From NCBI GenBank assembly GCA_037013685.1, contig CM072905.1, positions 4,475,491 through 4,539,490 on the forward strand: a stretch of 64,000 nt of DNA. Direction: 5' to 3'. Positions 1-11,018 of this stretch are shown one piece after another. This DNA comes from Acridotheres tristis. Lineage: Eukaryota > Chordata > Aves > Passeriformes > Sturnidae. Within the stretch, counting starts at the first letter, position 1; every line of letters begins with the position of its first letter. Both the position numbers and the translations under genes were made by a program. The notes under the pieces are model-generated. The model made no database searches. It was not told the DNA's origin and was given only the letters and a program-made list of their open reading frames with translations.

Positions 1-3000
1 TGTTGAACAGCAGGTCAAGGTGTGCATTCTTGATCATCTCAACAGACAGCACACACAAAACTTGAGAACATAAAAGGAAGTAGCAAATCAGCTGGCCTAA
101 GTCACAAAATAGCAAAACCAAGAAAAGGACCAGTTCCTATCTTTTGTAGAGTATTATGCTGGCAGGGATAGACCACTCATGGATTTTATAGCATGTTCTG
201 ATTTCATGACAGTGGAAGTTACTAATTGATTAGAAATGTAACTGCTGCCTTTGTAATACTTCTCATTATTTTATCTCTGCTTTGCAAATACTCACCCTGG
301 GGATAGAGGGACTTTCAACTACCTTTAGTCCAAAGCGTGATACACAAAGGAATGAAGCTGAACTGCCTTAGTGTGGAGGAAGCACATTTTTGATACTGGA
401 GCATGTTCTGTCATTGCCATGGTTGTTTGAGAAGCAGCCCTGAATTGTTCTCACACTTCATGCTACAGCTTTATATTATTTGAGCAAGTGCCATTTGTTC
501 CCCACACTTCTTTCTGCAGTCAGTGTGTGGACTTCCTTTTTCACCTCTGCACTTGTGCGGGTGCACCTGACAATGGATATACAGCGAAAGGAAACTCTTG
601 CAGAAACAGGATTCCCTGATTTGTTACAGTAATTAGATTATCTGACCCAAGCAGAAGATTGCAGGAAGATAAAGGCAGCACTTGCAGGAAGTGAACATCA
701 TCACGGAAAAATTAATTCTCTCCCTGGGTTCTGCCACAAATCCCAGTGCAGTAGCATGAAAGCAACTGAAAACTTTCCACAGATGGCCACTTAATGTCTA
801 TGTCTCATTTTCAACAACACTTAAGCTATGCAGCCTCACTTGGGCTCCATTCATAGCAGGGCGTGCATTCACAACAGCTGCAGTGCAAACCAACTGGAAC
901 TGGGCTTTGAACACATAAAGTCCTGGTATGAAATACCAGCTCTTAGGTGGTTTGAATAAGCACAGCCACAATTAGGGGATACTTGATAACTTTGACTGGA
1001 GACCATCTATGTCTTGGTTCTCCAGCCATAAAACAACATCACACCCATGATGATCATGGGAGTATAAAAAAAAAATATATATCCTTTGAAAGGTTTATTA
1101 TTTATTTTATCATAGTACCTAAAAGCTTGGACATGGACCACCCATGTCTGGTGTTATGCAAATGTATAAGAAAAAGGCATCCTTACTCCCTTAAAATTTT
1201 ATAACGTAAGTTAAACCTTTGAGGTAACAGATGGCAGGACAGAAGGTAGAGAATGAAACAGAACCATCTTCTGGTTTGTCTCAGCACACCTGTACCTCAA
1301 CACCTATGCTTAATTTTTTTTCCCAGATAAAACAGAAAAAAAGCCTTTTAAAAGAAGGCTTAAAAACATCAGATTCTGTGATATGACCCAGGAGAAACTT
1401 CTGCACAGCCTCTGCACAAGGCTATACAGACTGTGCTCCCTACATTTTGATGAACACAATCTCTTTCAAAAAGTTAGTGCTGTGAACTTCCAGAGAATTT
1501 AAAAGTTTTAAATAATGCTGAGAGCTGGAGGGGCTGTCTCCACACAGAAATGGTACCATAGTAAGAGGTAAAAAAACCTGTGTACACATACTATAGAAAG
1601 ACACAGTGATTTGAGTTTTCCACATAACCCCAAACAAAGTCGCTATTATAGTTATTTGTTTACTCTTTGTCTGCTGCTTGGCCGCCCTGGTCAGATGTCA
1701 GAGCCCACTATCTCTCTGGCCCTAAGCACTGGGATTGCTCTCATCACAATCACTTTATTATGTGATGGCTTTCCCAGCTAATTTGAAAGGCAATCATTTA
1801 TCTTAATCTTAATAGAAAGGTTGTTGTGAATCTGCAGATCTCTGCAAAGACCAGGGAATTTAGCAATCATCTGGATTTTGTATGTATTTTCAAAGTATTG
1901 CAGGTATCTGTTGTGGGAGCAATCTGTGGATTCTCTTGAAAATTTATAGGAATGTATTCTTTCAAATCATTACCCAGCCTTTCTCCCTGCCCTCTACCAT
2001 TTTAGGACAGGAGTACATATACAGTTCTCTCTTTTCCTTGGCATCTGGACAACTCTTCTACTGTCACTGCCCTGGAGTCCTCAGCTGGCATAAGAATTCC
2101 AAAATAAATGAGCATGTTGTAATCAGGAGAAAAATATTGTGTCCTTGTGGTGTTGATGTTTTGCAGCTTAGCTTCTCAATGGCTACCACAAGTTGAGCTG
2201 CATATTTCTTTACAAAAATATGCCTGCACTGATAACTTGGCAGGCCACTCTTTGAATAGACATTGAGCTACTTAACTGCTCACTGTTGCCAACAATGTTC
2301 AGTTGATGAACCAGAGAAGAAGGGGCACCTTGACAAGCCACACATGGTGGCAGCAGGATGGTGGGCTTTGTGGCCAGCAGACCTTTACTGCAGATCTGCT
2401 GGTCAAGAGGTTTTTAAGAGGTTCTGTAAAACCCAAAAACTAATATATGAGTAACATTATAGCAGAATGTTTTTAAAGAGGCAAAGATACTGACTAAATA
2501 TCTACTAAGTTTAAGCATATTTCAAGAAACCACATAAATGAAATAAGCCTCAGCACATAATTTATAAACCTGCCCACAGGCACCTGAAGAAGAGCATAAG
2601 CCAATACTCAAACCCAGTACGGAAGTACTTAAAGGTGTGTTGCTGTGTACAGTCACACAGCCCCAGGGAACGCAGAACCCAGAGAGCTCAAAGGGCAAGG
2701 ATGGGTTTTTAAAGAGCTCACTGTTGGCTCAGCTCTGCCAGCTTTCACTCCTGCCAAGCTGCATCCAAAAAGGCAGGTCTTACCTTTGCTCATCTCCCAG
2801 AACCAACACTCCTATTAGAGCCACTCGACTTCCATTATCTGTCACTTCTTCTAAATACTGAAGTTCTGTCCCAGTTTTCAATAGAATTAGATGCAAAAAC
2901 TCCCAATTTATTTATTTTGTAGCCTCGGTGTTCCTACATGTGTTTTTGCCAGCCCCCATCAATTCACACCAAAACAACCTTCACAGTGTGTTAACTCGCA

Positions 3001-5079
3001 CTTTCAATCTGGGCCTTCTTGCCAGCCTGGAGGGACAGGGTACAACCAGAGCTGTGTATTTGTCAGGCTGGAAGATTTAAGTCAATATCACACTTCCAGA
3101 ATATGAAGCTAATAATGAACTGCAAAGCATCACATGGAGGCTAAAACTGTGCCTCACTTCGGTGGTAGCTAACATGCTGGATATTCAGACTGGTTAACAA
3201 TATAGACCAAAAGAATTCCTGTATGGATTAAAACACAGGAGATACTAACTGTTACACCAGCAGCACTGGCTAAAATGTGCTGAAAACATGTCCACCAGTG
3301 TACAGCAGGATGGGGACACTTGGTTCTTTCCACACAAATTTCACACTGAAGAATGCAAAGGGCAAATCAATATTCAGCAAGTTTCTCCAAAAGTTAACTG
3401 TATTCCTTATTTCACTCCAAAGTGCTCCAGTAGCCTGGCACTGGGATTCAGAAGGGAGTTTCTTGTCCATGTTAGGACACCTCTATGATCCAAACCCTCC
3501 TCATGAGCTGAACAGGATGTGAACTAATAGCTCTTAGTCACCTTTTGGTTAAGTGAACTAGACAGAGCTGCCTAAGAATCTTGCTCTAAGGTATGGTTTC
3601 CAACCCCTGAATCATTCTTATGAATCCATACTGATCTTTCTGAACCTTTCTGAAGTCTTAACTTCCAGAACAGGATGAAATACTTTATTACTTGCATTAA
3701 TATGCATTAATAGGGATCTGTATGTGGTAAATCTGGTCATTTGGCAAAGAATTAAAGTTAAAATAATTGGTTAAACCAAAATGGAGGAGACATCTAGCAA
3801 GAAAAATACCAGTAAAAGACATTAATTTCACACATCAAATGAGATTTTTAACATGAAAGCTGAAAACTAGATTATTGTCTACTTGGATTGTAATCAGGTA
3901 GAGCTGAGGCTCATGACAGCTGTACTGAAACGAATCTTCAGGGGTTTTTAAAACTTAATTGCCAAAACTCAAATATCTTTTCCTCAACATTGATTGAACT
4001 GATTTTTTCTGTAAATTGATTTAGCAAATAATGTAGAGCAGGTTGAAAGTGAAATTAAAAGCTGTCCCAGAAACAATGGCTTTCCCATCAGCTTGCACAT
4101 CCCAACAGCACAGATCTTATTTACTCTATACTTGCTCCAAAGTGAAAACTATCATCACATGGCAAAGGATATTCTATTCATGAATGGTAACTATGGCATC
4201 TTAAATGTCATTTTATGAAATGATTTTAACAATGCAGTACTGGGCATTGGGTGCAATTTCTGCAAGATGTAGGACACCAGAGCATGAGATAACTTCCTAT
4301 TGAGCTGCCCCTTTTTATGATGTTATGGGAGTTTGAAGATTGATTTTAAGGAAGAACATTACCATAACAACCCTAGCTGAGGAAATGTGTTTTTAAAAGC
4401 TTGTTCCATTAAGCCTTTTATTTTACCAACATTGTTACCCAAGTCCTACCTTGACAGATGCAGATACAAGAACTGTGGTCTTCGGGTAAGTCCAGAACTC
4501 TATGTATCAATGCCAATATAAATTCGAACAAGAAATACACTTTCAGCAGCCTCATCCTTTGAAAACCTTGGGACCCAAAGCCAGCGCAAAGCTCAATCAG
4601 AAATTGTTACCATCTGAGTTTACGCAGCTCCATCTCTTTTCAAGTACCATGAATTAATGTTGGGGGAAAGTCAGTGGTGCTAAATTCACCCTGAATGTTA
4701 AACCCCTGGATTGCCATGGCATTAGGGGCCAGGGATGAGCTTGGCCTGCTGTGGCTATGGCCATCTAATTCAATTAACATTTACGTTCTAAAAAAACCCA
4801 CCCCATTTGCAAGTCCTAAGTAATATGGTAAATATGGAACAAATTATCAGCAACAGCAGGGGAGATTTAAAATATGCATCTCGAGTTTGGAGTCACTCAG
4901 GAACCTGCAGTGATGCAATCACTCAAACAGAGCGATCTTTATGAGTTTAGCTTTGCCAAGAATCCCTGTGCTAACCAACTTCCCGAGCCCTGGTGACACA
5001 CAGCTGCCAAAAACTCATCCACCAAGAACAACGCCTGCAAGTTTTAGCACATCTGTTGTTCCCCAGTGACTTAGAGCGG
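1..5079. other. Intergenic DNA, no gene recognised
   Basis: This AT-rich stretch lies downstream of ANKFN1. Frames are short and without family resemblance. I see no RNA gene and no clear repeat beyond small A/T runs. Confidence 0.6.
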
Positions 5080-5346
5080 CTCTTTCTGACCTCTTTTTAT
5101 CGGAAAAGCTTTTTGAGCCCAGGGCAGCGCACAGAGCCCTGGACAGCGAGCTGAAGGCTGGCGGTGACGGCTGCGGGTTCTGGGGGGTTCGGGGCTGTGT
5201 TTATTTGTGTGTGGAGCCCAACGCCGCTGTCCCATCCCACCGTGCCACCGCTCACCCGAGCACCAGCACCTGCGACCATGGCGAAGGCCGCGATCCACGC
5301 GGGACGAGCCTCAGCATGACTGGGCCAGAGACCCGCCGGGGCTCGG

Positions 5347-5396
5347 GCAGGGCTGCGGGAAGCACCGGCAGGGCTGCGGGAAGCACCGGCAGGGCT
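5347..5396. repeat. Short tandem repeat, 21-bp unit x about 2.3
   Basis: The unit GGCAGGGCTGCGGGAAGCAC plus C occurs twice in full and then partially, inside the CpG island. Confidence 0.85.
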
Positions 5397-5409
5397 TCAA
5401 ACCCCTCAC

Positions 5410-5509
5410 GGGTTTTTGGGGATCCCCCTGAGGGCGGCACCGCTCCCGCGGGACCGCCATTGCCCAGCGCCGGCCAGGAGGGGGCGCGGCGGCGCCCGCG
5501 GGCCGCCAT
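5410..5509 (-). other. Possible first coding exon of an unknown minus-strand transcript
   Basis: From the ATG inside the YY1-type motif (strong context, A at -3 and G at +4), a frame of 33 codons plus one base (MAARGRRRAPSWPALGNGG...) reaches a GTGAGG donor-like site at 5408-5409. This layout fits the first exon of a CpG-promoter gene. No downstream exon was found in 1-5079, and GC-rich DNA readily yields such frames by chance. I do not recognise the peptide. Confidence 0.2.
5474..5487 (+). promoter_or_regulatory. CTCF-type core motif
   Basis: CCAGGAGGGGGCGC matches the CTCF core (CC[A]NNAGGGGGCGC class) closely. It lies 15 bp from the YY1-type motif, in the densest part of the CpG island. 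Confidence 0.45.
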
Positions 5510-5512
5510 GTT
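5502..5512 (-). promoter_or_regulatory. YY1-type motif overlapping an ATG in the CpG island
   Basis: The minus strand reads AACATGGCGGC, an exact match to the consensus AANATGGCGGC found just downstream of many TATA-less CpG promoters, commonly over the start codon. On the plus strand the same bases give GCCGCCATGTT, also an acceptable Kozak context. Orientation favours leftward transcription. Confidence 0.5.
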
Positions 5513-5598
5513 GGGCGGGCGTGAGGGGACAGCGGCGGTACGGGCCAGCGGCACCGGGGACATTCGGGTGGCGACCCGCGTGCTGTCCGCCCACCGAG

Positions 5599-5967
5599 CA
5601 TGGCTCAGGCAGCGACCCTCGGGCTGTCCCCAGACCAGGCATGGCTCAGGCAGTGACCCTCGGGCTGTCCCCGCACCAGGCATGGCTCAGGCAGTGACCC
5701 TCGGGCTGTCCCCGCACCGGGCATGGCTCAGGCAGTGACCCTCGGGCTGTCCCCGCACCAGGCATGGCTCAGGCAGTGACCCTCGGGCTGTCCCCACACC
5801 GGGCATGGCTCAGGCAGTGACCCTCGGGCTGTCCCCGCACCGGGCATGGCTCAGGCAGTGATCTCCGGGCTGTCCCCACACCGGGCATGGCTCAGGCAGT
5901 GATCTCCGGGCTGTCCCCACACCGGGCATGGCACAGGCAGTGATCTCCAGGCTGTCCCACGCCAGTC
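5599..5967. repeat. 41-bp GC-rich minisatellite, nine units
   Basis: Units start with CATGGCTCAGGCAGTGACCC or a variant at 5599, 5640, 5681, 5722, 5763, 5804, 5845, 5886 and 5927, exactly 41 bp apart. The first five to six carry 'tgaccctcggg' and the last three carry 'tgatctccggg', so two unit types are separated along the array. Because 41 is not a multiple of three, frames crossing it change peptide each unit, which argues against coding. There are no spacers, so it is not a CRISPR array. Confidence 0.97.
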
Positions 5968-6887
5968 ACAGAACACACGCGGGTTGTGGCATACCGGACA
6001 CGGGCAGGACATCGGGGCAGCAGGGGCGGGCTCGGCCCGTGCCCGGTACCGAGCCCCACCCGAGCCTCCTCAGGACAAAACTTTGTCTCCCTGCCGCAGG
6101 CTCGGGCACCGCAGCGGCATCAGAGGCTGCCGAGGTGTAAATGTGGTGTACACTGTGCAGCTGTAGAGCTGACCCGTGGGCGTCACTGTTAATTAGGACA
6201 CACTGACTTAAGCTGATAAAAATACATTTCTCTTTCAATGAAAAATTCAGAGTTGCAAGGCGTGTCACATTGGCACAGAGGGTGATGTGGTGATTTATGA
6301 TAAGCCAGGATGGACCGGTGTCCTGCACTGCGGGCAAACCAGGAGTAAGTCGGGCGGACAGCGCTGCTGTGCCGTGTTGGAGGAGAGGTCTGCAGTGCTG
6401 AGCAGCAGATCTGGGCATCACTCTGCCAGGGTTTTTGTAAAATTCCCTTCTCTGGGTATCCAGGAGAGGGTAAGACATGCTCGGCTTTGCTGTTGTGCGC
6501 GGGCTTTGGCCCATGGCACAGCCAGGTCTCTCGTCCTTCCCTGTAGGGATGGGCTGTGCAGCCAGTGTGACTCAGGACAGGACTGTGCGTCTGAAGCCAA
6601 GCTGCAGGGCACAGGCTCAGGCTGAGACCACAAACACACCTGAGATGCTGGCTTGCATCCTCCCAAACTAAAGCTGAAAAAACATGCGGGGATGCATCTG
6701 TCTAAGGCAGGACGAGCAGTCGGCGTCGCTCCGTGGTTGCTTTACACCGTACCTAAAACAGCGCTTGCAGCTGAGTGTGGATTTACGCTCAGTGCATCTT
6801 ACATCTGGAGACAAGCAGCGTGCGGCTCGTGTGCTGGAGCCGGGCCAGGGTTAAGCCCCAGTAGTCGGAGCTGGATCCCTGGTAGCA

Positions 6888-6981
6888 CTCGTGATGGGAG
6901 GTCAGGCGCAATGAAAGAGCCCTAGTAGTTTGAGAAGGAACACACCAGCACCTCTCCTGATGGGAGGTCAGGCACAGTGAG
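6888..6981. repeat. Short direct duplication, two copies 66 bp apart
   Basis: The segment 'gatgggaggtcaggc' with its flanks occurs at 6888-6915 and again at 6954-6981 with few differences. Confidence 0.8.
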
Positions 6982-8044
6982 CAGGAGGGCCCCCCTCGTG
7001 CTGGCAGCTCCGTTCCAGTGTTTGGCTGGGCTCCAGAAGACTAAAATAGAGCCTTAGACTGTCCCCTCGGCACCACTGCCAGCCAGAGCCCTGACAATCC
7101 TGGGGTTGTACTCAAACGTGAGTCCTTTGGGAGCGTGGGCTTTACCTTAACAGCTGAGGCACTGAGTAAGGTCGGAGCAGGCAGGACTGTTGCTCCAGTG
7201 ACTCAGACTCGAGGAAGAGAGGGATCAGGATGGAGCCACGAGAGAGCAGGGGATCAGGACCGAACTACAAGGCACAGAAGGGGTAAAGAAGCAAGTGTGC
7301 CCCAGAAGAAAGCCTGAAAAAAAAAATGCTTGTTCTGCTGTGGCTGGGTTCAAAGCACATGTAGCCCTGCGAGTCAGGCGTTTGAGCTCGAGTTCTGATT
7401 TAGGTCCTTTCTGTGACCATTTCTGGAAAAGAGAAGATAAGTGAAAAAACCCCAAAACAATATTTTCCTTTCTCAAATATTTTAAAAAGCAGTATGAGAA
7501 AAGACAAAGGCCATGCAGGTTCTTGTGAATAACCCCCAGATAGGTGGAGAAATCTTCAGTGGTTCAGAAATGATCATGGCTGTGGGGAACAGTATCCCCT
7601 GTTCCTGGGATGAAGGACTTCAACAAAATGCTCAGTTTTCAGAAGTGAGAGGCAATCTCAAGTACCATTAAAATCAGCAGCAGTGGCAGATGTTGGTGGT
7701 TCTTACAGAGGGTGCTTCAGCTCTTCCAGAATTATTTATCACCATTTAAGTCATCCATACTTGCAATACTTTGCTTCAGGATTTTAAGAAAGTGATAACA
7801 AAGAGTGCCAGACAAAACATTTTGGCGTTGCCTTTTTCCCCCCTGAGAAATAAAATTTGCTTGAAATTTTGAAAGAATCTATTTTGAAAATATCACATTG
7901 ATTCAGTAAAAAAACTGCTGACATCACCAAATTCAGTGATTTTGATATTTCAAGAAAAAGCATGTTATTTACTGGTATTAAAGGCTGTTTGTCTTTAAAT
8001 TCCTTTAATATTAGTTTATAAGGCTTAAAAGTTGCTGCTCCATT

Positions 8045-8056
8045 TATTACTATTAC

Positions 8057-8111
<55 letters not shown>

Positions 8112-8112
8112 T
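8045..8112. repeat. (TTA)n microsatellite
   Basis: About 22 TTA/ATT units, starting with two ACT variants. It produces an artificial poly-isoleucine frame on the minus strand. Confidence 0.97.
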
Positions 8113-8353
8113 CTGTAATTGAGTGTGTGTGTGAGCAGAGAGTGGGTGATTCTACCTGATTGTTTTTGATATAATAAAGATGAACTGGACAGTCAGAATA
8201 AAAAGATGTTCTCACAGGTAAGAAAAAGAAGTCCTATTGATTAATTAGGACCAATTAATTAATATTTATTAATTAAAAACTTTAAGAAAATAGAAACATT
8301 TTTAATAGCCTTTTGCTAAAAGATATATTTGTTTGAAGAGAGAGATTGAAAAA

Positions 8354-8393
8354 AGCAGTCTGGGGAAGAGAAGAGCAGCCTGGGGAAGAGAAC
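8354..8393. repeat. 20-bp tandem duplication
   Basis: AGCAGTCTGGGGAAGAGA is followed 20 bp later by AGCAGCCTGGGGAAGAGA. Confidence 0.85.
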
Positions 8394-9260
8394 AGTGAAG
8401 CTTATAAATGAAATTATTTTGGTGTGTTTTCAAAACAAACAAAAACCCCAAATAAAACTCAAAGCTTTTATTTAAAGACAGAATGAAAAAATAAGTTAAT
8501 AGTTTTCTCAGAGAGATGAGAGTTTATATAGGTCAGTACACTGGAGTGGAACAGTGAAATGGGTATCTTTTGCTGTCAGAAGAGTGAGTCAGAAACATGC
8601 CCAGAAAAGTCTGTAACTTCTTTGCAGTTGGTTTAAAAGCTTTTCAGTAAAACAGCAGAGAACACAGAGGCAGGTACAGAACAGCGCTGTCCTTCATGGC
8701 AGACGTGTTGGAAATGTCTGGGAGGACTGCACTGCTCACTTACTGATCTTCTGAGAGAAAGGAGAAATCTCAGCTCAGGGCAAGCAAAACATACAAACAG
8801 CCAGGCTCCAAAAATGCATGGTACATGCAAAATGCACCAGAGGAACTGAAGCACATGCACACAAAAATCCTGCAGTGTTTTCCCCAGTTCATTTCTTAGG
8901 TCACTGTACATGACTAATTACTTGCAATTTTTTTTCTTTCTTTCTTTTACTAACTTAGTAAACACCAATCTTAATGTTTTGGAATTAAAAATCAAGGTAG
9001 TGGAAATGACAGACATATTTTATCTTACATTTTGAGTATTATTTTGCTCTGCTGCTTAACTCCACTTTGGTTGTGTTTTGGTTAAAATATTTTCCATGGG
9101 TGAAAATATCCAATATTAATCCAATGGCACACTGTTGTTTTTGAAGCTTGCATTGAGTTGGGATGTCACAGCTGAAATACAGACCATGGCCACTGTGGAC
9201 ATTACCACATGTACCTGTGCACAGGCTATGGATGATGATGCTAACCAGGAAATTGTGTCC

Positions 9261-9310
9261 CTGCTCTGCCACAAGCTGTCTGTGTGACCTTGGCCATGTC
9301 ACTTACTCCA
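9261..9310 (+). mobile_element. MIR-like SINE relic
   Basis: 'ctctgccacaagctg' followed by 'tgtgtgaccttggccatgtc' and 'actta' follows the MIR core (tgtgtgaccttgggcaagtcactta) closely. Only the core is recognisable. Confidence 0.55.
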
Positions 9311-10969
9311 GTTATGGCATCATCTGACTGTTCCAACACATTTAGTAACCTGTCCTTTGTGAAAGCAGGTAAAATGTGACCCAGAGCAGAACCTTTCCAG
9401 TATGACTTCAGCATTCAGAACAGAGTTGTTCTTGTTTCCCTTGCTTACTTACAGTAACACTGTTCCACACTGCATTAGAAGTGTCTTCCTTTGCTTTTCT
9501 GTGTACATGAATATGTGAAAAAAATTCTATTTCTGTTGTCTTTTATGGGAGGGTATTTTCAGCCACAAACCTGGAAGCCATGCCTATTTCATTCAGGTTT
9601 CAGAATTAAAATAAAGATTTGAAGACCAGATTTGAAAGCCTGGCCTTAGAAAAAGTCACTTTGCAATAAAAATAAAGGAATTCAGGGAGAAACACAAACT
9701 ACGTTCAGATTTCCAGAGATTGTAAAATTCACATATGGGTGTACTCGATGATGGTCAAACAGAATATTTTTCAAAAAATACTGTTTAAAGATTATTCACA
9801 AGTGCATGTGGTATTTAAGATCATGTGAGTGTACACACCAGCATTTCTTTGTTAAGAAATGAGGGAGAAGACTTGAAGTGCATAATTTTAGAAGGTCACA
9901 GGAGTGGTAAGAATGCAAGAGCAATTCAAGTCTTCAAAAATCTTGAAAGAACTGAGTTTCTATGATATTAGATCAAACAAAAAAATGGGCGTTAAGGACA
10001 TTTTTATGACAGTGATTCACTCAAATAAACATAAGATTTCTTTTACCAACCGGACTTTTTTTTTTCTCTAAAATAGTATTTAATATCTGAAGTTATAAAA
10101 AATATTTGTAGTCCTGAAAATTATTTTCATTGTCTATTTTATGTACTATTCATGCCTCTTTCAGGAATTATTAAAGAAGCATGAGTCATACGGCACTCAT
10201 TTACTCTTGGCTCATGGCCATCCTCAATATATATTTTGATTTTTTTCAAGCCATTCACAGGTACATATGCATGAAAATATTGTTGTGTCAAGTCCCAAGC
10301 TCACAGTTAGCATAGCATACATTGTTTATCGAGATATTTACAAAGTTTTAGAGCACATAAAATTGTGCATTATTTTGTACCAAAATTTAAACTTTAACAT
10401 ACGCTTGGTTGCATATATAGAAACAAGTTACAATAAAAATCTGAACAAAGACAACCAATAAACAGCCAAATTGCTATGTACAAACAAGGCAGGAAGCAAT
10501 TAAACACTGCCTCGCACATTTCACTTAAATTACTTTTTCTCAGAGGGGAAAAAACAAACAACCCCTCTTCCCCTCCCCCAAGTCCCCAATAACCCTATTA
10601 AGTCTTTGTTTTTATCAGCAAAATGGCTGGAACTCCCAATTGCATTCAGAAGGGGATTCATTTGCATAACATGGGAGAGAAATTTGGTCCCTATTATAAG
10701 GAGCAATAGTGAATTACGCAGAGAGTACAACTGGTGTCACACAGCATGGTGGGCTCACTCTCTGAGCCCAGCTCCAGCAATCCCTGTGACCTCCAGGGTT
10801 ATATTCTGAGATCAAACCCCTTTTGTATTCCTTACACACATCATTTTTTACACCAGCATAACTGTGTTGTTTTCATGAAGACTCCGCTGGTCCAGGTCTC
10901 AGGTGACACAGAGCTGTGGGTCAGGGTGTGCTGGTCTGCACATGGTCTGTACCCGACCCAGCTTCGGTG

Positions 10970-11018
10970 GAACTGCTCCTGATTTACACTGGTGCAAAAG
11001 AACCTGGAGAGAGGCCCA
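10970..11018 (+). repeat. Degenerate ancient repeat ('gatttacactggtg' core)
   Basis: 'ctcctgatttacactggtgc' and the following 'gagaggccc' match a pattern I recognise from old, unnamed amniote repeats. Similar relics recur in this window at 12765, 19921, 22215, 31038, 35710 and 44599. Confidence 0.4.

Larger units (their letters stand above)
5080..6140. promoter_or_regulatory. CpG island with promoter and insulator-type motifs
   Basis: GC content and CpG frequency rise sharply at about 5.09 kb and fall by about 6.14 kb, with the densest part at 5410-5580. The island contains a YY1-type motif, a CTCF-type motif and a 41-bp minisatellite. It is about 9.5 kb beyond the ANKFN1 stop codon, so it is not the ANKFN1 promoter. 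It could be the 5' end of an unrecognised transcript, an insulator or an enhancer. In mammals NOG lies downstream of ANKFN1, but no NOG sequence is visible here. Confidence 0.75.

Noticed and set aside
5205..5738. 177-aa plus-strand frame and overlapping minus-strand frames across the CpG island
   Set aside because: Open frames arise from high GC and the 41-bp array; several frames are open at once and the repeat unit is not a multiple of three.
5599..5967. CRISPR-like regular repeats
   Set aside because: Units are contiguous with no spacers, and the genome is vertebrate; it is a minisatellite.
5966..6514. 182-aa minus-strand frame
   Set aside because: No family resemblance, no consistent splice sites, and it lies on the shoulder of the CpG island where stops are rare.
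7784..8215. 143-aa frame with a poly-isoleucine stretch
   Set aside because: Translation of a (TTA)n microsatellite.
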